Shown piece by piece: positions 34,701 to 43,434 of a DNA stretch of 50,813 bases (the first letter of the stretch is position 1; every line of letters begins with the position of its first letter). The notes beneath the pieces are model-generated. The model was not told where the DNA came from, did no database searches, and saw only the letters and a program-made list of their open reading frames with translations. The stretch lies in contig NZ_FWYD01000025.1 of assembly GCF_900176485.1 (NCBI RefSeq), positions 1 through 50,813 of the forward strand. The letters run 5' to 3'. Made by a program: the position numbers and the translations under genes. The stretch is from Primorskyibacter flagellatus. Lineage in GTDB: Bacteria > Pseudomonadota > Alphaproteobacteria > Rhodobacterales > Rhodobacteraceae.

Positions 34701-34739
34701 TTATATATGCTGCTGCAACAAACTGCAACAGTTATTGCG
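34701..34739 (-). promoter_or_regulatory. Promoter of operon E with operator TGCAA-N6-TTGCG
   Basis: On the minus strand a TATATA/TATAAG -10 region (34701-34708) has TTGCAG 17 bases upstream. TGCAACAGTTATTGCG (34724-34739), one mismatch from TGCAA-N6-TTGCA, overlaps that -35 position, so a bound protein would block RNA polymerase. Confidence 0.6.
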
Positions 34740-34810
34740 AGAATGGCGGTTGAGGAATACTAATTGCGCCGAACCGGTGGCGTCAACATATTTTTCCTCT
34801 TATGAAATGC

Positions 34811-34826
34811 TGCATAAATCATTGCA
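34811..34826. promoter_or_regulatory. Second operator of operon E, TGCAT-N6-TTGCA
   Basis: TGCATAAATCATTGCA is one mismatch from TGCAA-N6-TTGCA and lies 87 bases upstream of the first site (centre to centre), enclosed in GAAATGC/GCATTTC arms (34804-34810 and 34824-34830). Two spaced sites would allow looping repression. Confidence 0.55.
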
Positions 34827-34839
34827 TTTCGCGCTCGAG

Positions 34840-35202
34840 ACTTTCCATTGGACATTCGTGCCAAGTGATCTGCGGCCCGTCGGGCGCGCCATGTTTGTCT
34901 GCATTTAATTCCGTTTGAAGACAGAGGCTTGTGGGAATGCAGCGCATTCATGAACGTTGCAGTGAGGTCCACGTTCCCGCTTGCAGGATGGCCCGTTTTC
35001 GCATGATCGCACGTCTGTGCGCCTCAGTCGCTTCTGCCACGCATGTTGGAAAATCGGGACGATTGCACTGGTGCGAATCTTGCCGCACCCATTGCGCAGT
35101 CGCGGTATTCATCCGTGGAAATCTGGGCCAGAAATCCTTGCTTCCACGACAGACGGAAGCACGCTGCGCCACAGCAATGCGCGCCCCCTTGTGGCCAAAG
35201 GA
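34840..35202. other. Intergenic stretch between operon E and the RpiR gene, no gene seen
   Basis: GAATGC-AGC-GCATTC (34935-34949) is a short palindrome, and TGCAACGTTCATGAAT on the minus strand (34946-34961) is a poor match to the shared operator (11 of 16 bases of the best site). No convincing coding frame is present. Confidence 0.45.
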
Positions 35203-36081
35203 CTACTGTCCGGTTACTGTGGGAATCCGGGGGTCGTCTGCATTGTGCTGCACACGCGCGGCCACTGCGACCATTAGCGCCTGAGCCAGACACATCGGTG
35301 CAGCGAGAGAGCGCGAGAAGGTGTAGTCGTGTTCCGGGACGGCAAAAAGGATCTTGGAGGGCTTCATCAGTGGTGACAGCGTACTATCGGAAATGGCAAG
35401 GATTGGCACACCTGCTTTGGCGCTCTCCTCGACTATGTTGACCACTTCATTGGCATAGAAACGGAACGACACGGCAATAAGCAAATCGGTTGGTTTCATA
35501 TTGCGCGCCATGTGTGTCGCCAGCCCTCCACTTGCATCCAGAAGAACGCACGGGCGGCCCAGCATCGTCAGGATGTAGCGCAGCAGGTTCACCACGGGTT
35601 CGGCGCGCAATTGACCGATGAGATACACGGTATCCGCGCTTTCGATCATGTCGGCAGCTTGTGCCATGTCTTCGGCGCTGATCTTGTCCAGAAGTTCCTG
35701 GAGCGAGGCGACATCCCGCACAACCAAATCCCGCAAGAAGCCTAGTTCGGAATGGTCTTGGCGCAGGGACAGTTCGTTTTCCAAAGCCTTCTTGCGGGCT
35801 TCGAAGCCGGGCGCTGCAGTGGAAAGACGCGTCTGGAACAGGATTTGTAGATCCTTGAAGCCGCTATATCCCAAAGACTGCGCGAACCGTACGAAACTTG
35901 AAGCGTGTATGCCGCAATGCGATGCGATGGAATTGACAGACTGGACAGCAACTTCGTTGGGGTGCTGGGTGAGGTATTCCGCGATCCGCTGATAGGTCTT
36001 GCTCATCTGCTCGAAACGGTCGTGGATCAGACGAATGAGTTCCTCGTAGTCAGCCGGCGGCAGGTCTTGTTTCGTTACCAT
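35203..36081 (-). CDS. MurR/RpiR-family transcriptional regulator (candidate regulator of modules B, C, E and iol)
   Basis: A 292-residue regulator with an N-terminal helix-turn-helix domain (about 20-100, with AVQSVNSIASHCGIHASSF) and a C-terminal SIS domain (about 130-270, with VYLIGQLRAEPVVNLLRYIL and IAVSFRFYANEVVNIVEES). Start ATG 36081 follows GGGAGAAG; the open frame extends upstream but without a site. An exact TGCAA-N6-TTGCA palindrome lies 75 bases upstream (36157-36172), and the same motif is found before operons C, E, B and iolG/iolD. RpiR proteins control inositol genes in other alphaproteobacteria, so an IolR-like role is likely; its effector would be a phosphorylated or keto intermediate. 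Confidence 0.88.
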   Translation of the reverse strand: MVTKQDLPPADYEELIRLIHDRFEQMSKTYQRIAEYLTQHPNEVAVQSVNSIASHCGIHASSFVRFAQSLGYSGFKDLQILFQTRLSTAAPGFEARKKALENELSLRQDHSELGFLRDLVVRDVASLQELLDKISAEDMAQAADMIESADTVYLIGQLRAEPVVNLLRYILTMLGRPCVLLDASGGLATHMARNMKPTDLLIAVSFRFYANEVVNIVEESAKAGVPILAISDSTLSPLMKPSKILFAVPEHDYTFSRSLAAPMCLAQALMVAVAARVQHNADDPRIPTVTGQ

Positions 36082-36156
36082 GGTCTTCTCCCAGTCGATC
36101 GGTCGCAAACCCGGTGTTCGCTCTGTCGAGGTAGAATAGGGACCGAGCGGCCCCCG

Positions 36157-36172
36157 TGCAACATTCATTGCA
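36157..36172. promoter_or_regulatory. Operator TGCAA-N6-TTGCA upstream of the RpiR gene
   Basis: TGCAACATTCATTGCA is an exact instance of the palindrome, in the 235-base gap between the hydroxyacid dehydrogenase and RpiR genes. It indicates autoregulation and makes this RpiR the prime candidate for recognising the motif. Confidence 0.65.
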
Positions 36173-36316
36173 GGATCTATCCTCGCCATAGCGGTGCGCG
36201 ACGGGACCTGAACGGGTCTTTCTGTCAGAGACATGTCGGGTTCGGTTGGGCGTCCTCCAGCAATGGCTTCGGGATGGGATCGAGGCAATCCTACCTTTAC
36301 TGCAACCTCGAAACGG

Positions 36317-37291
36317 TCACGCGCCGAGGGTGAGCCCTATTTCCCGACGATTTACGATCAGTGAAGGGTCAACCCTTTCCCCGAAAAAGTCGATGATGTT
36401 CTGTGCGGAACTCAAGGCCATGCGTTCCGAAGCGCCTTCGGTCACACCAGCGATATGCGGGCTGAGGATGACCTGATCGAATGTTCTCAGAGGATTTTCG
36501 TCCGCTGGTGGTTCTTGTTCGAAGACGTCCAACCCGGCCGCGCCGACCTTGCCCGAGGCAAGTGCGGCGATCAAAGCGGATTCATCGACGATGCCACCAC
36601 GCGCGGTGTTCACGATGACGACTCCGTCTTTCATCACGGCGAATTCCTTCGTGTCGATCAGAGGCTTTTCGGCTTTGGGTGCGCTGACCGATATGACATC
36701 AGCCCAACGCAGGGCTTCAATCAGATCTTCTGCAGGGGCAACTGCGCCTTCGGGCCACCCTTGTCCGAGGAGGTAGGGGTCGAAAGCGCGAATGTTCATC
36801 GAGAAACCGGACATCATTTCCGCCGTATGCCGCCCGATGCGGCCATAACCGAGGATGAGAAGGTTTCGACCGCGCAGATCCTGACTTTCAAGGCTGTTGC
36901 GCCATCCCCATGGGCCGGTTCTGACAGAGGCGTCCCCGCGTAGCGCGCGTTTGGATGCCGCGAGGATCATCATGCAGGCATGCTCGGCGACAGAATAGGA
37001 ATTCACATCACCGCAGACGACAAGCGCGATCCCGCGTTCGTTGAGCGCCCCAACGTCAACGGCATCATAACCAACGCCATGACGGGACACGATCTTGAGG
37101 TTTTCCGCCTTGGACACGGTTGCGGCGCTCATCGGCTGGGTGCGGATCAAAAGCGCGTCCGCCTCGTGGATGTGGGGCGCATAGCTTTCTTCGCTGACCT
37201 CTTCGATGTAGCGCACGGTCAGACCCGGCGCAGCGTCGAGCAACGCGCGGCCCGCGGGGTGGAGCTTTCCGGCGACGATGACATGAGGCAT
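36317..37291 (-). CDS. D-isomer-specific 2-hydroxyacid dehydrogenase (phosphoglycerate dehydrogenase-like)
   Basis: NAD-dependent dehydrogenase of 324 residues. The Rossmann motif is LGYGRIGRHTAE; the active-site Arg lies in NTARGGIVDE, the Glu in VFEQEPP and the His in LSPHIAG. It lacks the C-terminal ACT domain of SerA. Its ATG overlaps the aldolase stop by one base (TGATG). Likely it reduces or oxidises a 2-keto/2-hydroxy acid produced next to the aldolase step, such as glyoxylate, hydroxypyruvate or tartronate semialdehyde type compounds. Confidence 0.88.
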   Translation of the reverse strand: MPHVIVAGKLHPAGRALLDAAPGLTVRYIEEVSEESYAPHIHEADALLIRTQPMSAATVSKAENLKIVSRHGVGYDAVDVGALNERGIALVVCGDVNSYSVAEHACMMILAASKRALRGDASVRTGPWGWRNSLESQDLRGRNLLILGYGRIGRHTAEMMSGFSMNIRAFDPYLLGQGWPEGAVAPAEDLIEALRWADVISVSAPKAEKPLIDTKEFAVMKDGVVIVNTARGGIVDESALIAALASGKVGAAGLDVFEQEPPADENPLRTFDQVILSPHIAGVTEGASERMALSSAQNIIDFFGERVDPSLIVNRREIGLTLGA

Positions 37292-38106
37292 CAGTATCCT
37301 CCCTTGTCGTCGGTCGCTTCGGTCGCCGTGGCCGAAACAGCGTCGCGAAACGCCTTCACTGAGGCCGCTGCGGCACTGGCCAGAAGGCGCGTATCCCCCG
37401 AAACCGTTGTCATGTTGAAACCCCAGTCAATGGCTCGGGCCGCATATTCGGCAGTTCCACAATGTAGGGCTGCCTTGATCCCGTGCTTTTGGCAGGTGCG
37501 CACTATGGTTTGCAGCGCTTCGATCATTTCGGGTTCTTCACGATCGAACCCCGGCGGGTATTTGCCGTCGCACAGCGAGAACGTTAGATCGGCAGGCCCG
37601 ACATAAATGCCATCGAGACCGGGCGTTGCCGCGATCCTGTCGAGGTTGGCCATTGCCTCTTTGGTTTCGACCATGGCCCAACCTGTGATTTCGGTGTTGG
37701 CCTCGACGTGAATGTTGCCGCCTTGCGCATACGCCGCGCGCGTGGGGCCAAAGCTGCGCTGCCCGTGTGGCGGGTAGCGCAGGTAGCTGACAAATTCAGC
37801 GGCCTGCTCGGGGGTGTTGATCATCGGGCAGATGATCTGCATCGCACCCGCATCAAGCGCCTTCATGATCGCCGCTGGATCAAGCCAAGGCACCCGCGCG
37901 CCGATCGTGACGCCGGAGGCGCGCATGGCCTGAAACATTGGCAGGACATCCGAATATTCCAGGGCCCCGTGCTGCCAGTCGATTGAAATTGCGTCATAGC
38001 CTTGCGCGGCCATGATTTCCGCGGTGAACGGATTGCCGATGGACAACCACCCATGAAGGGCCGGTTTTCCCTCTGCCCATAGCTGTCGGACCTTGTTCTT
38101 GATCAT
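37291..38106 (-). CDS. HpcH/HpaI-family class II aldolase
   Basis: Metal-dependent aldolase of 271 residues that splits a 2-keto-3-deoxy (or 2,4-dihydroxy) acid into pyruvate and an aldehyde. The family's catalytic His/Asp region appears as SIDWQHGALEY, the metal ligands as MVETKEA (Glu) and IYVGPADLTFS (Asp), and RSFGPTRAA as the substrate loop. Starts 23 bases after the aldehyde dehydrogenase gene. With that enzyme and the hydroxyacid dehydrogenase it forms a plausible route for the acid end of sugar or inositol breakdown. Confidence 0.9.
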   Translation of the reverse strand: MIKNKVRQLWAEGKPALHGWLSIGNPFTAEIMAAQGYDAISIDWQHGALEYSDVLPMFQAMRASGVTIGARVPWLDPAAIMKALDAGAMQIICPMINTPEQAAEFVSYLRYPPHGQRSFGPTRAAYAQGGNIHVEANTEITGWAMVETKEAMANLDRIAATPGLDGIYVGPADLTFSLCDGKYPPGFDREEPEMIEALQTIVRTCQKHGIKAALHCGTAEYAARAIDWGFNMTTVSGDTRLLASAAAASVKAFRDAVSATATEATDDKGGY

Positions 38107-38129
38107 CGTCTTCCTCCCTAAATTGACGC

Positions 38130-39560
38130 TCAGAACACGATCTGGGCAAGCTTGGTGTCGAGGTAGTCCTCGATACCTTCGGTGCCGCCTTCACGACCCA
38201 TGCCGGAAAAGTTTGTGCCCCCGAACGGAACTTCGCTTGCCGCGAGCGCGAAGGAGTTGATCCCGACCATACCTGCCTTGAGTGCCGCGACGGTGCGACG
38301 GGCGCGGTCGGGGGACGATGTGAAGGCGTAGGCCGAAAGGCCCATGGTGGACGCATTCGCGCGGGCCAGAACTTCGTCTTCGTCTTTGAAAGTGGTGATT
38401 GCCGCAATCGGTCCGAAGTTCTCTTCGTCAAAAACTTTCATCGAATCCGTCACGCCGGTAAGAACGGTCGGCTCGAAGAAGTAGCCTTCGTTGAAATGCG
38501 GCGCGCGCTGTCCGCCAGTGGCCACTGTGGCGCCGGCTTTGATCGCATCGCGCACAATGGCGTCGATTTCAGTCAGACGACCCGCGTTGATCAGGGGGCC
38601 CATCGCAACGCCTTCGGCAAGGCCGTCACCCAACTGGATGGCCTCGGCGCGTTTTACAAACCCCTCGACAAAGGCGTCGTGTAGGGATTCGTGAACAAAG
38701 AAGCGGTCCGGGGTCACACACACCTGGCCGCAATTCGCGAACTTGGTTGCAACCGTGACATCAAGGGCCGCTTCGAGATCGGCGTCGTCATAAAGGATAT
38801 AGGGTGCGTTGCCGCCCAACTCCATCGAGACCTTTTTGACGGTGTCTGCCGCGTCACGGATCATCTGCTGGCCCACACGGGTCGACCCCGTCAGCGACAC
38901 TTTGCGTACGCGGGCATCCGCCATGATGGGCGCATAGGTGTTGCCGGTCGAGCCGACCACGAGGTTCACCGCGCCATCGGGCAGACCGCCCGCACGGATG
39001 CAATCGACCATGACCATGGCCACGCCGGGCGTCTGTGAGGACGGGCGCAGCACGACCGGACAGCCGGCAGCCAGAGCAGGCGCGATTTTGCGCGCGGGCA
39101 GGGCGGCAGGGAAGTTCCAGGCGGTGAACGCGCCAACGATGCCAACGGCTTCGCGGGTAACTTCGAACCGTCCACCGGGGACGCGGCTGTCAACGATCCG
39201 TCCGTATATCCGGCGCGCCTCCTCGGCGTACCAACGGAACTGGTCGCAGGCGAGCGCCCATTCTCGACCGGCTTGCACCAAGGGCTTGCCGGTTTCCGTC
39301 GAAATCATGCGGGCGCCTTCGTCCGTCCGTGCGATCATTTCATCGGCGATCTTGTGAAGCGCGTCGGCACGACCGAAACCGCCAAGATTACGCAATGCCG
39401 GCACGGCGCGCGCGGCGGCGTCGATGGCGGACAGGGTGTCTTCGGGGGTCGCTGTCGCGACCTGCCCGAGAGATTTTTCGCTGACAGGCGAGGTCACGTC
39501 GGCTGAGGTTGTGCCTTTTGTCCATGAGCCGTCGATGAATAGTCCGAATTTCTCGTACAT
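38130..39560 (-). CDS. NAD(P)-dependent aldehyde dehydrogenase (succinate-semialdehyde/glycolaldehyde type)
   Basis: Aldehyde dehydrogenase of 476 residues. The catalytic Cys281 lies in NCGQVCVTPDRF and the general-base Glu in MELGGNAPY; FTAWNFPAALPARK is the cofactor and substrate funnel motif. The length and GabD-like residues suggest succinate-semialdehyde, lactaldehyde or glycolaldehyde as substrate. It is 3 bases downstream of iolG, so it belongs to the same operon. It is not a methylmalonate-semialdehyde dehydrogenase (IolA), which is longer and typically about 500 residues. Confidence 0.9.
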   Translation of the reverse strand: MYEKFGLFIDGSWTKGTTSADVTSPVSEKSLGQVATATPEDTLSAIDAAARAVPALRNLGGFGRADALHKIADEMIARTDEGARMISTETGKPLVQAGREWALACDQFRWYAEEARRIYGRIVDSRVPGGRFEVTREAVGIVGAFTAWNFPAALPARKIAPALAAGCPVVLRPSSQTPGVAMVMVDCIRAGGLPDGAVNLVVGSTGNTYAPIMADARVRKVSLTGSTRVGQQMIRDAADTVKKVSMELGGNAPYILYDDADLEAALDVTVATKFANCGQVCVTPDRFFVHESLHDAFVEGFVKRAEAIQLGDGLAEGVAMGPLINAGRLTEIDAIVRDAIKAGATVATGGQRAPHFNEGYFFEPTVLTGVTDSMKVFDEENFGPIAAITTFKDEDEVLARANASTMGLSAYAFTSSPDRARRTVAALKAGMVGINSFALAASEVPFGGTNFSGMGREGGTEGIEDYLDTKLAQIVF

Positions 39561-39563
39561 GCT

Positions 39564-40571
39564 TTATCCGATCTCGCTTGAGTTGATCGCGCGGCCCTCG
39601 GCAACGGACTTGAACGCGGCTTCGGCGATGATCAATGCCTGACGCCCGTCTTCGAAACCGACTTCGGGGGTCTCGCCCTTGGACACGGCGTCGACGAATG
39701 CGGAAATTTCGTTGAAGAAGGCTTCGCGGTAGCGATCGGTAAAGAAGTGTTGCAGCGGTGCGCCTTGGAACGTGGCATGCGCGTCATGAAGCGTCGCGTA
39801 GTTGTTGCGACGGTTTTCCGAGATTGCCATGCCTTTGCCGCCAAAGGCTTCGACGCGCTGGTCGTGCCCGTAGGCGGCTTCCCGCGAGTTGTTGATCAGC
39901 ACCTGTTTGCCGGATTTGGTGGTCAAGACGACTGAAATCGTATCGAAGTCATGGCATTGCGCCATCAGATCGGGCGCTACGAACCGCGAGCCTGTTGCAT
40001 AGACCGTTTCAATGTTTTCGCCGGTCTGGAACCGCGCCATGTCGAAATCGTGAATTGTCATGTCGCGGAAAATGCCGCCAGACGCTTTGATATAGGCGTC
40101 CGGAGCGATCGCGGGGTCGCGGGAAGAGATGATCACCTGACGCAGGTCGCCGAGTTTACCATCAGCAATCGCGTTGCGCACGGACCTGTGTCCGGGGTCG
40201 AACCGGCGCACGAAGCCCAGCATGATCGGAACGCTGCTTCCGGAGATGCGGCTTGCACAAAGGTTCACCCGATCAAGAGACAGATCGATCGGTTTTTCAC
40301 ACAGAATCGGCTTGCCAGCTTCAACGGCCTGTTCGATGAGATCGGCATGGGTGGCAGTGGAGGTGGCAATCAGGATTGCGTCTACGCCACTCGATTTCAG
40401 GATCTCCTCGACCGAGGAAAAGTTTGTCACTCCAAGGTGTTGAGAAACATCTTCGGCAGACGGGGCGTGGATGTCGTATACTCCCGCAAGTGTGGCGTTG
40501 GGATGCGCTGCGATGTTTTCAGCGTGCATGCGACCGATACGGCCGCAGCCGAGAACTGCGATATTAGGCAT
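39564..40571 (-). CDS. iolG: Inositol 2-dehydrogenase
   Basis: NAD-dependent oxidation of myo-inositol to 2-keto-myo-inositol (scyllo-inosose), first step of inositol catabolism. 335 residues: LGCGRIGRMHAENI (Rossmann), CEKPID (catalytic Lys), and GIFRDMTIHDFDMARF, which carries the Asp and His of the IolG active site. I start it at ATG 40571 after AGGAGGAG; upstream codons would overlap the operator. It is divergent from iolD and iolE, with the shared operator on its -10 box. Four Gfo/Idh proteins occur in this window; this is the one with IolG hallmarks. Confidence 0.88.
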   Translation of the reverse strand: MPNIAVLGCGRIGRMHAENIAAHPNATLAGVYDIHAPSAEDVSQHLGVTNFSSVEEILKSSGVDAILIATSTATHADLIEQAVEAGKPILCEKPIDLSLDRVNLCASRISGSSVPIMLGFVRRFDPGHRSVRNAIADGKLGDLRQVIISSRDPAIAPDAYIKASGGIFRDMTIHDFDMARFQTGENIETVYATGSRFVAPDLMAQCHDFDTISVVLTTKSGKQVLINNSREAAYGHDQRVEAFGGKGMAISENRRNNYATLHDAHATFQGAPLQHFFTDRYREAFFNEISAFVDAVSKGETPEVGFEDGRQALIIAEAAFKSVAEGRAINSSEIG

Positions 40572-40594
40572 GGTGCTCCTCCTGGGCAAAGTTA

Positions 40595-40628
40595 TGCAAT
40601 TTTCATTGCATGGGAGGTGATTTGTCAA
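40595..40628 (-). promoter_or_regulatory. iolG promoter with operator TGCAA-N6-TTGCA, divergent to iolD
   Basis: On the minus strand, TTGACA (40623-40628) and GAAAAT (40599-40604) are 18 bases apart. TGCAATTTTCATTGCA (40595-40610), an exact instance of the palindrome, covers the -10 box, a classic repressor position. ATTTGT/ACAAAT (40620-40625, 40639-40644) is a second inverted repeat in the 104-base iolG-iolD gap. Confidence 0.7.
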
Positions 40629-40675
40629 TATGCATTTCACAAATGAGGAGAATCCATCTACGGGAGGAAGCCAAG

Positions 40676-42535
40676 ATGTCCGAGAAAACAGTCCGCTTGA
40701 CCATGGCGCAGGCGCTCGTGCGTTACCTATGCAACCAATACACCGTCATCGACGGTGAGCGGGTGCAACTCTTTGCCGGAGTGTTCGGCATTTTTGGTCA
40801 CGGCAACGTTACGTGCCTTTCCGAAGCACTGGAACAAGTCCAGGATCAGCTTCCGACATGGCGCGGCCAGAACGAGCAATCCATGGCATTGGCTGCCGTT
40901 GGATTCGCCAAGGCCAAACTTCGCCGCCAGATCATGGTTGCCGCAACCTCGGTCGGTCCCGGTGCGACCAACATGATAACGGCCGCCGGTGTGGCTCATG
41001 CAAACAGACTGCCTGTCCTTTTGCTTGCTGGCGACACGTATGTGAACCGGCTTCCCGATCCAGTGTTGCAGCAGGTCGAACATTTTGGCTCGCCTTCGAC
41101 GACCGTGAATGACGGGTTCCGTTGTGTGTCGCGGTTCTGGGATCGCATCGTGCATCCGGCCCAGATCCTGTCCTCGTTGCCTCAGGCCATTTCGACGATG
41201 CTGGATCCGGCCGATTGCGGCCCCGCGTTCATCGGTTTGCCGCAGGACATCCAGGAAATCGCATACGACTATCCCGAAAGCTTTTTCGTCGAGAAGACGT
41301 GGACGATTCCGCGTCCGCGCCCGTCGCGTGACGAGGTTGTCGAGGCGGTCGAGCTTCTGAAAACCGCGAAAAAGCCGCTTATCATTTCCGGTGGGGGCGT
41401 GCGCTATTCGGGCGCAAACGTATTGCTCGCCGATTTCGCGGTTCGCCGCAGCATCCCGATCACAGAGACGATCGCTGGCAAGGGCGCGATTGTCCATGAT
41501 CACCCTGCCAACGTCGGCGCAATGGGTATCGAAGGCACCGAGGCGGCACGGGAACTGGCGGAAACCGCCGACGTGATCATCGCCGTGGGCACGCGGATGC
41601 AGGACTTTACCACGGGATCGTGGACCACCTTTTCCAAGGAGGCCAAGTTCCTCAACATCAACGCGGCCCGTTTCGATGCGTCCAAGCACTTCGCCGTGCC
41701 GGTTGTCGGTGACGCGGTAGAGTGCCTGACGGAGATCGACGAGGCGCTCGGGGACTGGACCTGCGATGCGGCCCAGATGGAGCGCGCCAAAAAACTCTAT
41801 GCCGAGTGGAACGAATTGCTTGATGAAGGTCAGGCGCCGACAAACGCAGCGGTCCCGTCTTACGCCCAGGTTATCGGCATCGTGAACAAGATGGCCAAGC
41901 CTGAAGACACGATGGTCACTGCCGCTGGCGGTCTGCCCGGCGAAACAGCCAAGAACTGGCGCGTCAAAGCGCCAAACACCTATGATCTCGAATTCGGGTT
42001 TTCCTGCATGGGATATGAGATTGCCGGAGGCTGGGGTCATGCGATGGCCAAGGCGGGTAATGGCGTGCCGATCATCATGTTGGGCGACGGGTCGTACATG
42101 ATGATGAATTCCGACATCTATTCAACGGTTCTGACAGGCCACAAGATGATCGTCGTCGTATGCGACAATGGTGGTTTCGGGGTCATCAACCGGCTGCAGA
42201 CCAACATGGGCGTTCCCGGGTTCAACAACCTGCTCAAGGACTCCCGCGTGTTGGACAAAGAAAACGTCCCGCATGTCGATTTTGTCGCGCACGCCCGTGC
42301 CATGGGTGCCGAAGCCCGCCATTGCGACAGCCTCGCGGATCTCGAAGCGGCGATGGAATGGGCGCAGGGAACCGACCGGACGACCGTGCTAAGCATCACC
42401 TCTGATGCCTACACTTGGACCCCGGGAGGCGCTGGTTGGTATGTGGGCGTTCCAGAAATCAACGAACGCGAAAGCATCCGCAAGGCGCGCGAGGGACAGG
42501 AAGCCTTCCGTGCAAAACAGCGACGGGGAGTTTGA
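40676..42535 (+). CDS. iolD: 3D-(3,5/4)-trihydroxycyclohexane-1,2-dione acylhydrolase
   Basis: Thiamine-diphosphate enzyme that opens the ring of trihydroxycyclohexane-dione to give 5-deoxy-glucuronate. 619 residues, usual for IolD. E67 (RGQNEQ) is the cofactor-activating glutamate, and GDGSYMMM near residue 470, followed by VCDNGGFG, is the ThDP-binding region. The N-terminus (MAQALVRYLCNQY, FAGVFGIFGHGNV) is a hallmark of IolD rather than other ThDP enzymes. Start ATG 40676 follows GGGAGGAAG. iolE starts 2 bases after its stop. Confidence 0.93.
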   Translation: MSEKTVRLTMAQALVRYLCNQYTVIDGERVQLFAGVFGIFGHGNVTCLSEALEQVQDQLPTWRGQNEQSMALAAVGFAKAKLRRQIMVAATSVGPGATNMITAAGVAHANRLPVLLLAGDTYVNRLPDPVLQQVEHFGSPSTTVNDGFRCVSRFWDRIVHPAQILSSLPQAISTMLDPADCGPAFIGLPQDIQEIAYDYPESFFVEKTWTIPRPRPSRDEVVEAVELLKTAKKPLIISGGGVRYSGANVLLADFAVRRSIPITETIAGKGAIVHDHPANVGAMGIEGTEAARELAETADVIIAVGTRMQDFTTGSWTTFSKEAKFLNINAARFDASKHFAVPVVGDAVECLTEIDEALGDWTCDAAQMERAKKLYAEWNELLDEGQAPTNAAVPSYAQVIGIVNKMAKPEDTMVTAAGGLPGETAKNWRVKAPNTYDLEFGFSCMGYEIAGGWGHAMAKAGNGVPIIMLGDGSYMMMNSDIYSTVLTGHKMIVVVCDNGGFGVINRLQTNMGVPGFNNLLKDSRVLDKENVPHVDFVAHARAMGAEARHCDSLADLEAAMEWAQGTDRTTVLSITSDAYTWTPGGAGWYVGVPEINERESIRKAREGQEAFRAKQRRGV

Positions 42536-42537
42536 TT

Positions 42538-43434
42538 ATGCTAAAAGCCAGACTTGGCATCGCGCCGATCGCGTGGTGGAACGATGATCTCGAAGAACTG
42601 TCCGACGACGTTTCTCTTGACGAATGTTTGCGTCAGGCGGCCGAGGCCGGTCTGACCGGCATGGAAACCGGTCGCCGCTTTCCCATGGACATGGACGAGC
42701 TTGGACCGATCCTCAATCGTCACGGTATTTCCGTGTGCGGCGGGTGGTTTTCGGGTCTTTTGCTGGACGGTGACATCGAGACCGAAAAGGACCGGATTGC
42801 TGCGCAGATGGCCTTTTTCAAGGCCGCTGGCGCGCCCTGCATCGTCTACGGCGAAACCGCACGGTCGGTTCAGGGCGAACGAAATACGCCGCTGGCCCGG
42901 AAACCGAAACTGACCGAGGCTGAAATGGCCGCTTACGGTCGCAAGATGTCAGACTTCGCGGACTGGTGCGCGGGGGAAGGCATGCCGATTGCCTATCACC
43001 ATCACATGGCGGCTGCGGTTGAAACTGAGGCCGAACTGGACCTGTTCATGAAGCACAGCGCGGTGCCGCTGTTGTTCGATGCGGGCCACATGGCGTTTGC
43101 TGGCGGAGACAATTTGCGCGTCATCGACAACCACTTCGGGCGGATCAGCCATGTCCACACCAAAGACGTGCGTATGGAGGTGATCGACGCGCTCGATCGC
43201 AGCACGGAAAGCTTCCTTGATGCCGTAATCAAAGGTGCGTTCACCGTGCCTGGCGACGGCAGCCTAGATTTCGAAGAGATCGTCAAAGCCTTGGCCAGCA
43301 AAGGCTATGAAGGCTGGTTTGTGATCGAAGCGGAACAGGATCCGATCGCCAATCCTCCTCTGGAGATGGCGAAAAAGGGTCGGATAGAATTGAAACGCGT
43401 CATGGACGCGGCAGGATACGAGGTGGACGCATGA
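42538..43434 (+). CDS. iolE: 2-keto-myo-inositol dehydratase
   Basis: Dehydrates scyllo-inosose to the diketone acted on by IolD. TIM-barrel protein of 298 residues in the xylose-isomerase-like family, opening with RLGIAPIAWWNDDLEEL, a recognisable IolE start. Metal-ligand regions are YHHHMAAAVE, FDAGHMAF, SHVHTKDVR and FVIEAEQDP. The start ATG 42538 lies 2 bases past iolD and the 3' end overlaps the SDR gene by 4 bases. Confidence 0.92.
   Translation: MLKARLGIAPIAWWNDDLEELSDDVSLDECLRQAAEAGLTGMETGRRFPMDMDELGPILNRHGISVCGGWFSGLLLDGDIETEKDRIAAQMAFFKAAGAPCIVYGETARSVQGERNTPLARKPKLTEAEMAAYGRKMSDFADWCAGEGMPIAYHHHMAAAVETEAELDLFMKHSAVPLLFDAGHMAFAGGDNLRVIDNHFGRISHVHTKDVRMEVIDALDRSTESFLDAVIKGAFTVPGDGSLDFEEIVKALASKGYEGWFVIEAEQDPIANPPLEMAKKGRIELKRVMDAAGYEVDA

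Noticed and set aside
34936-34961. Third TGCAA-N6-TTGCA operator for operon E
   Set aside because: Only one half-site is good and the other differs at most positions; kept as a remark, not counted as a site.
38130-39560. Calling the aldehyde dehydrogenase IolA (methylmalonate-semialdehyde dehydrogenase)
   Set aside because: The length and motifs fit the succinate-semialdehyde/glycolaldehyde group better, and IolA-specific features are not evident.
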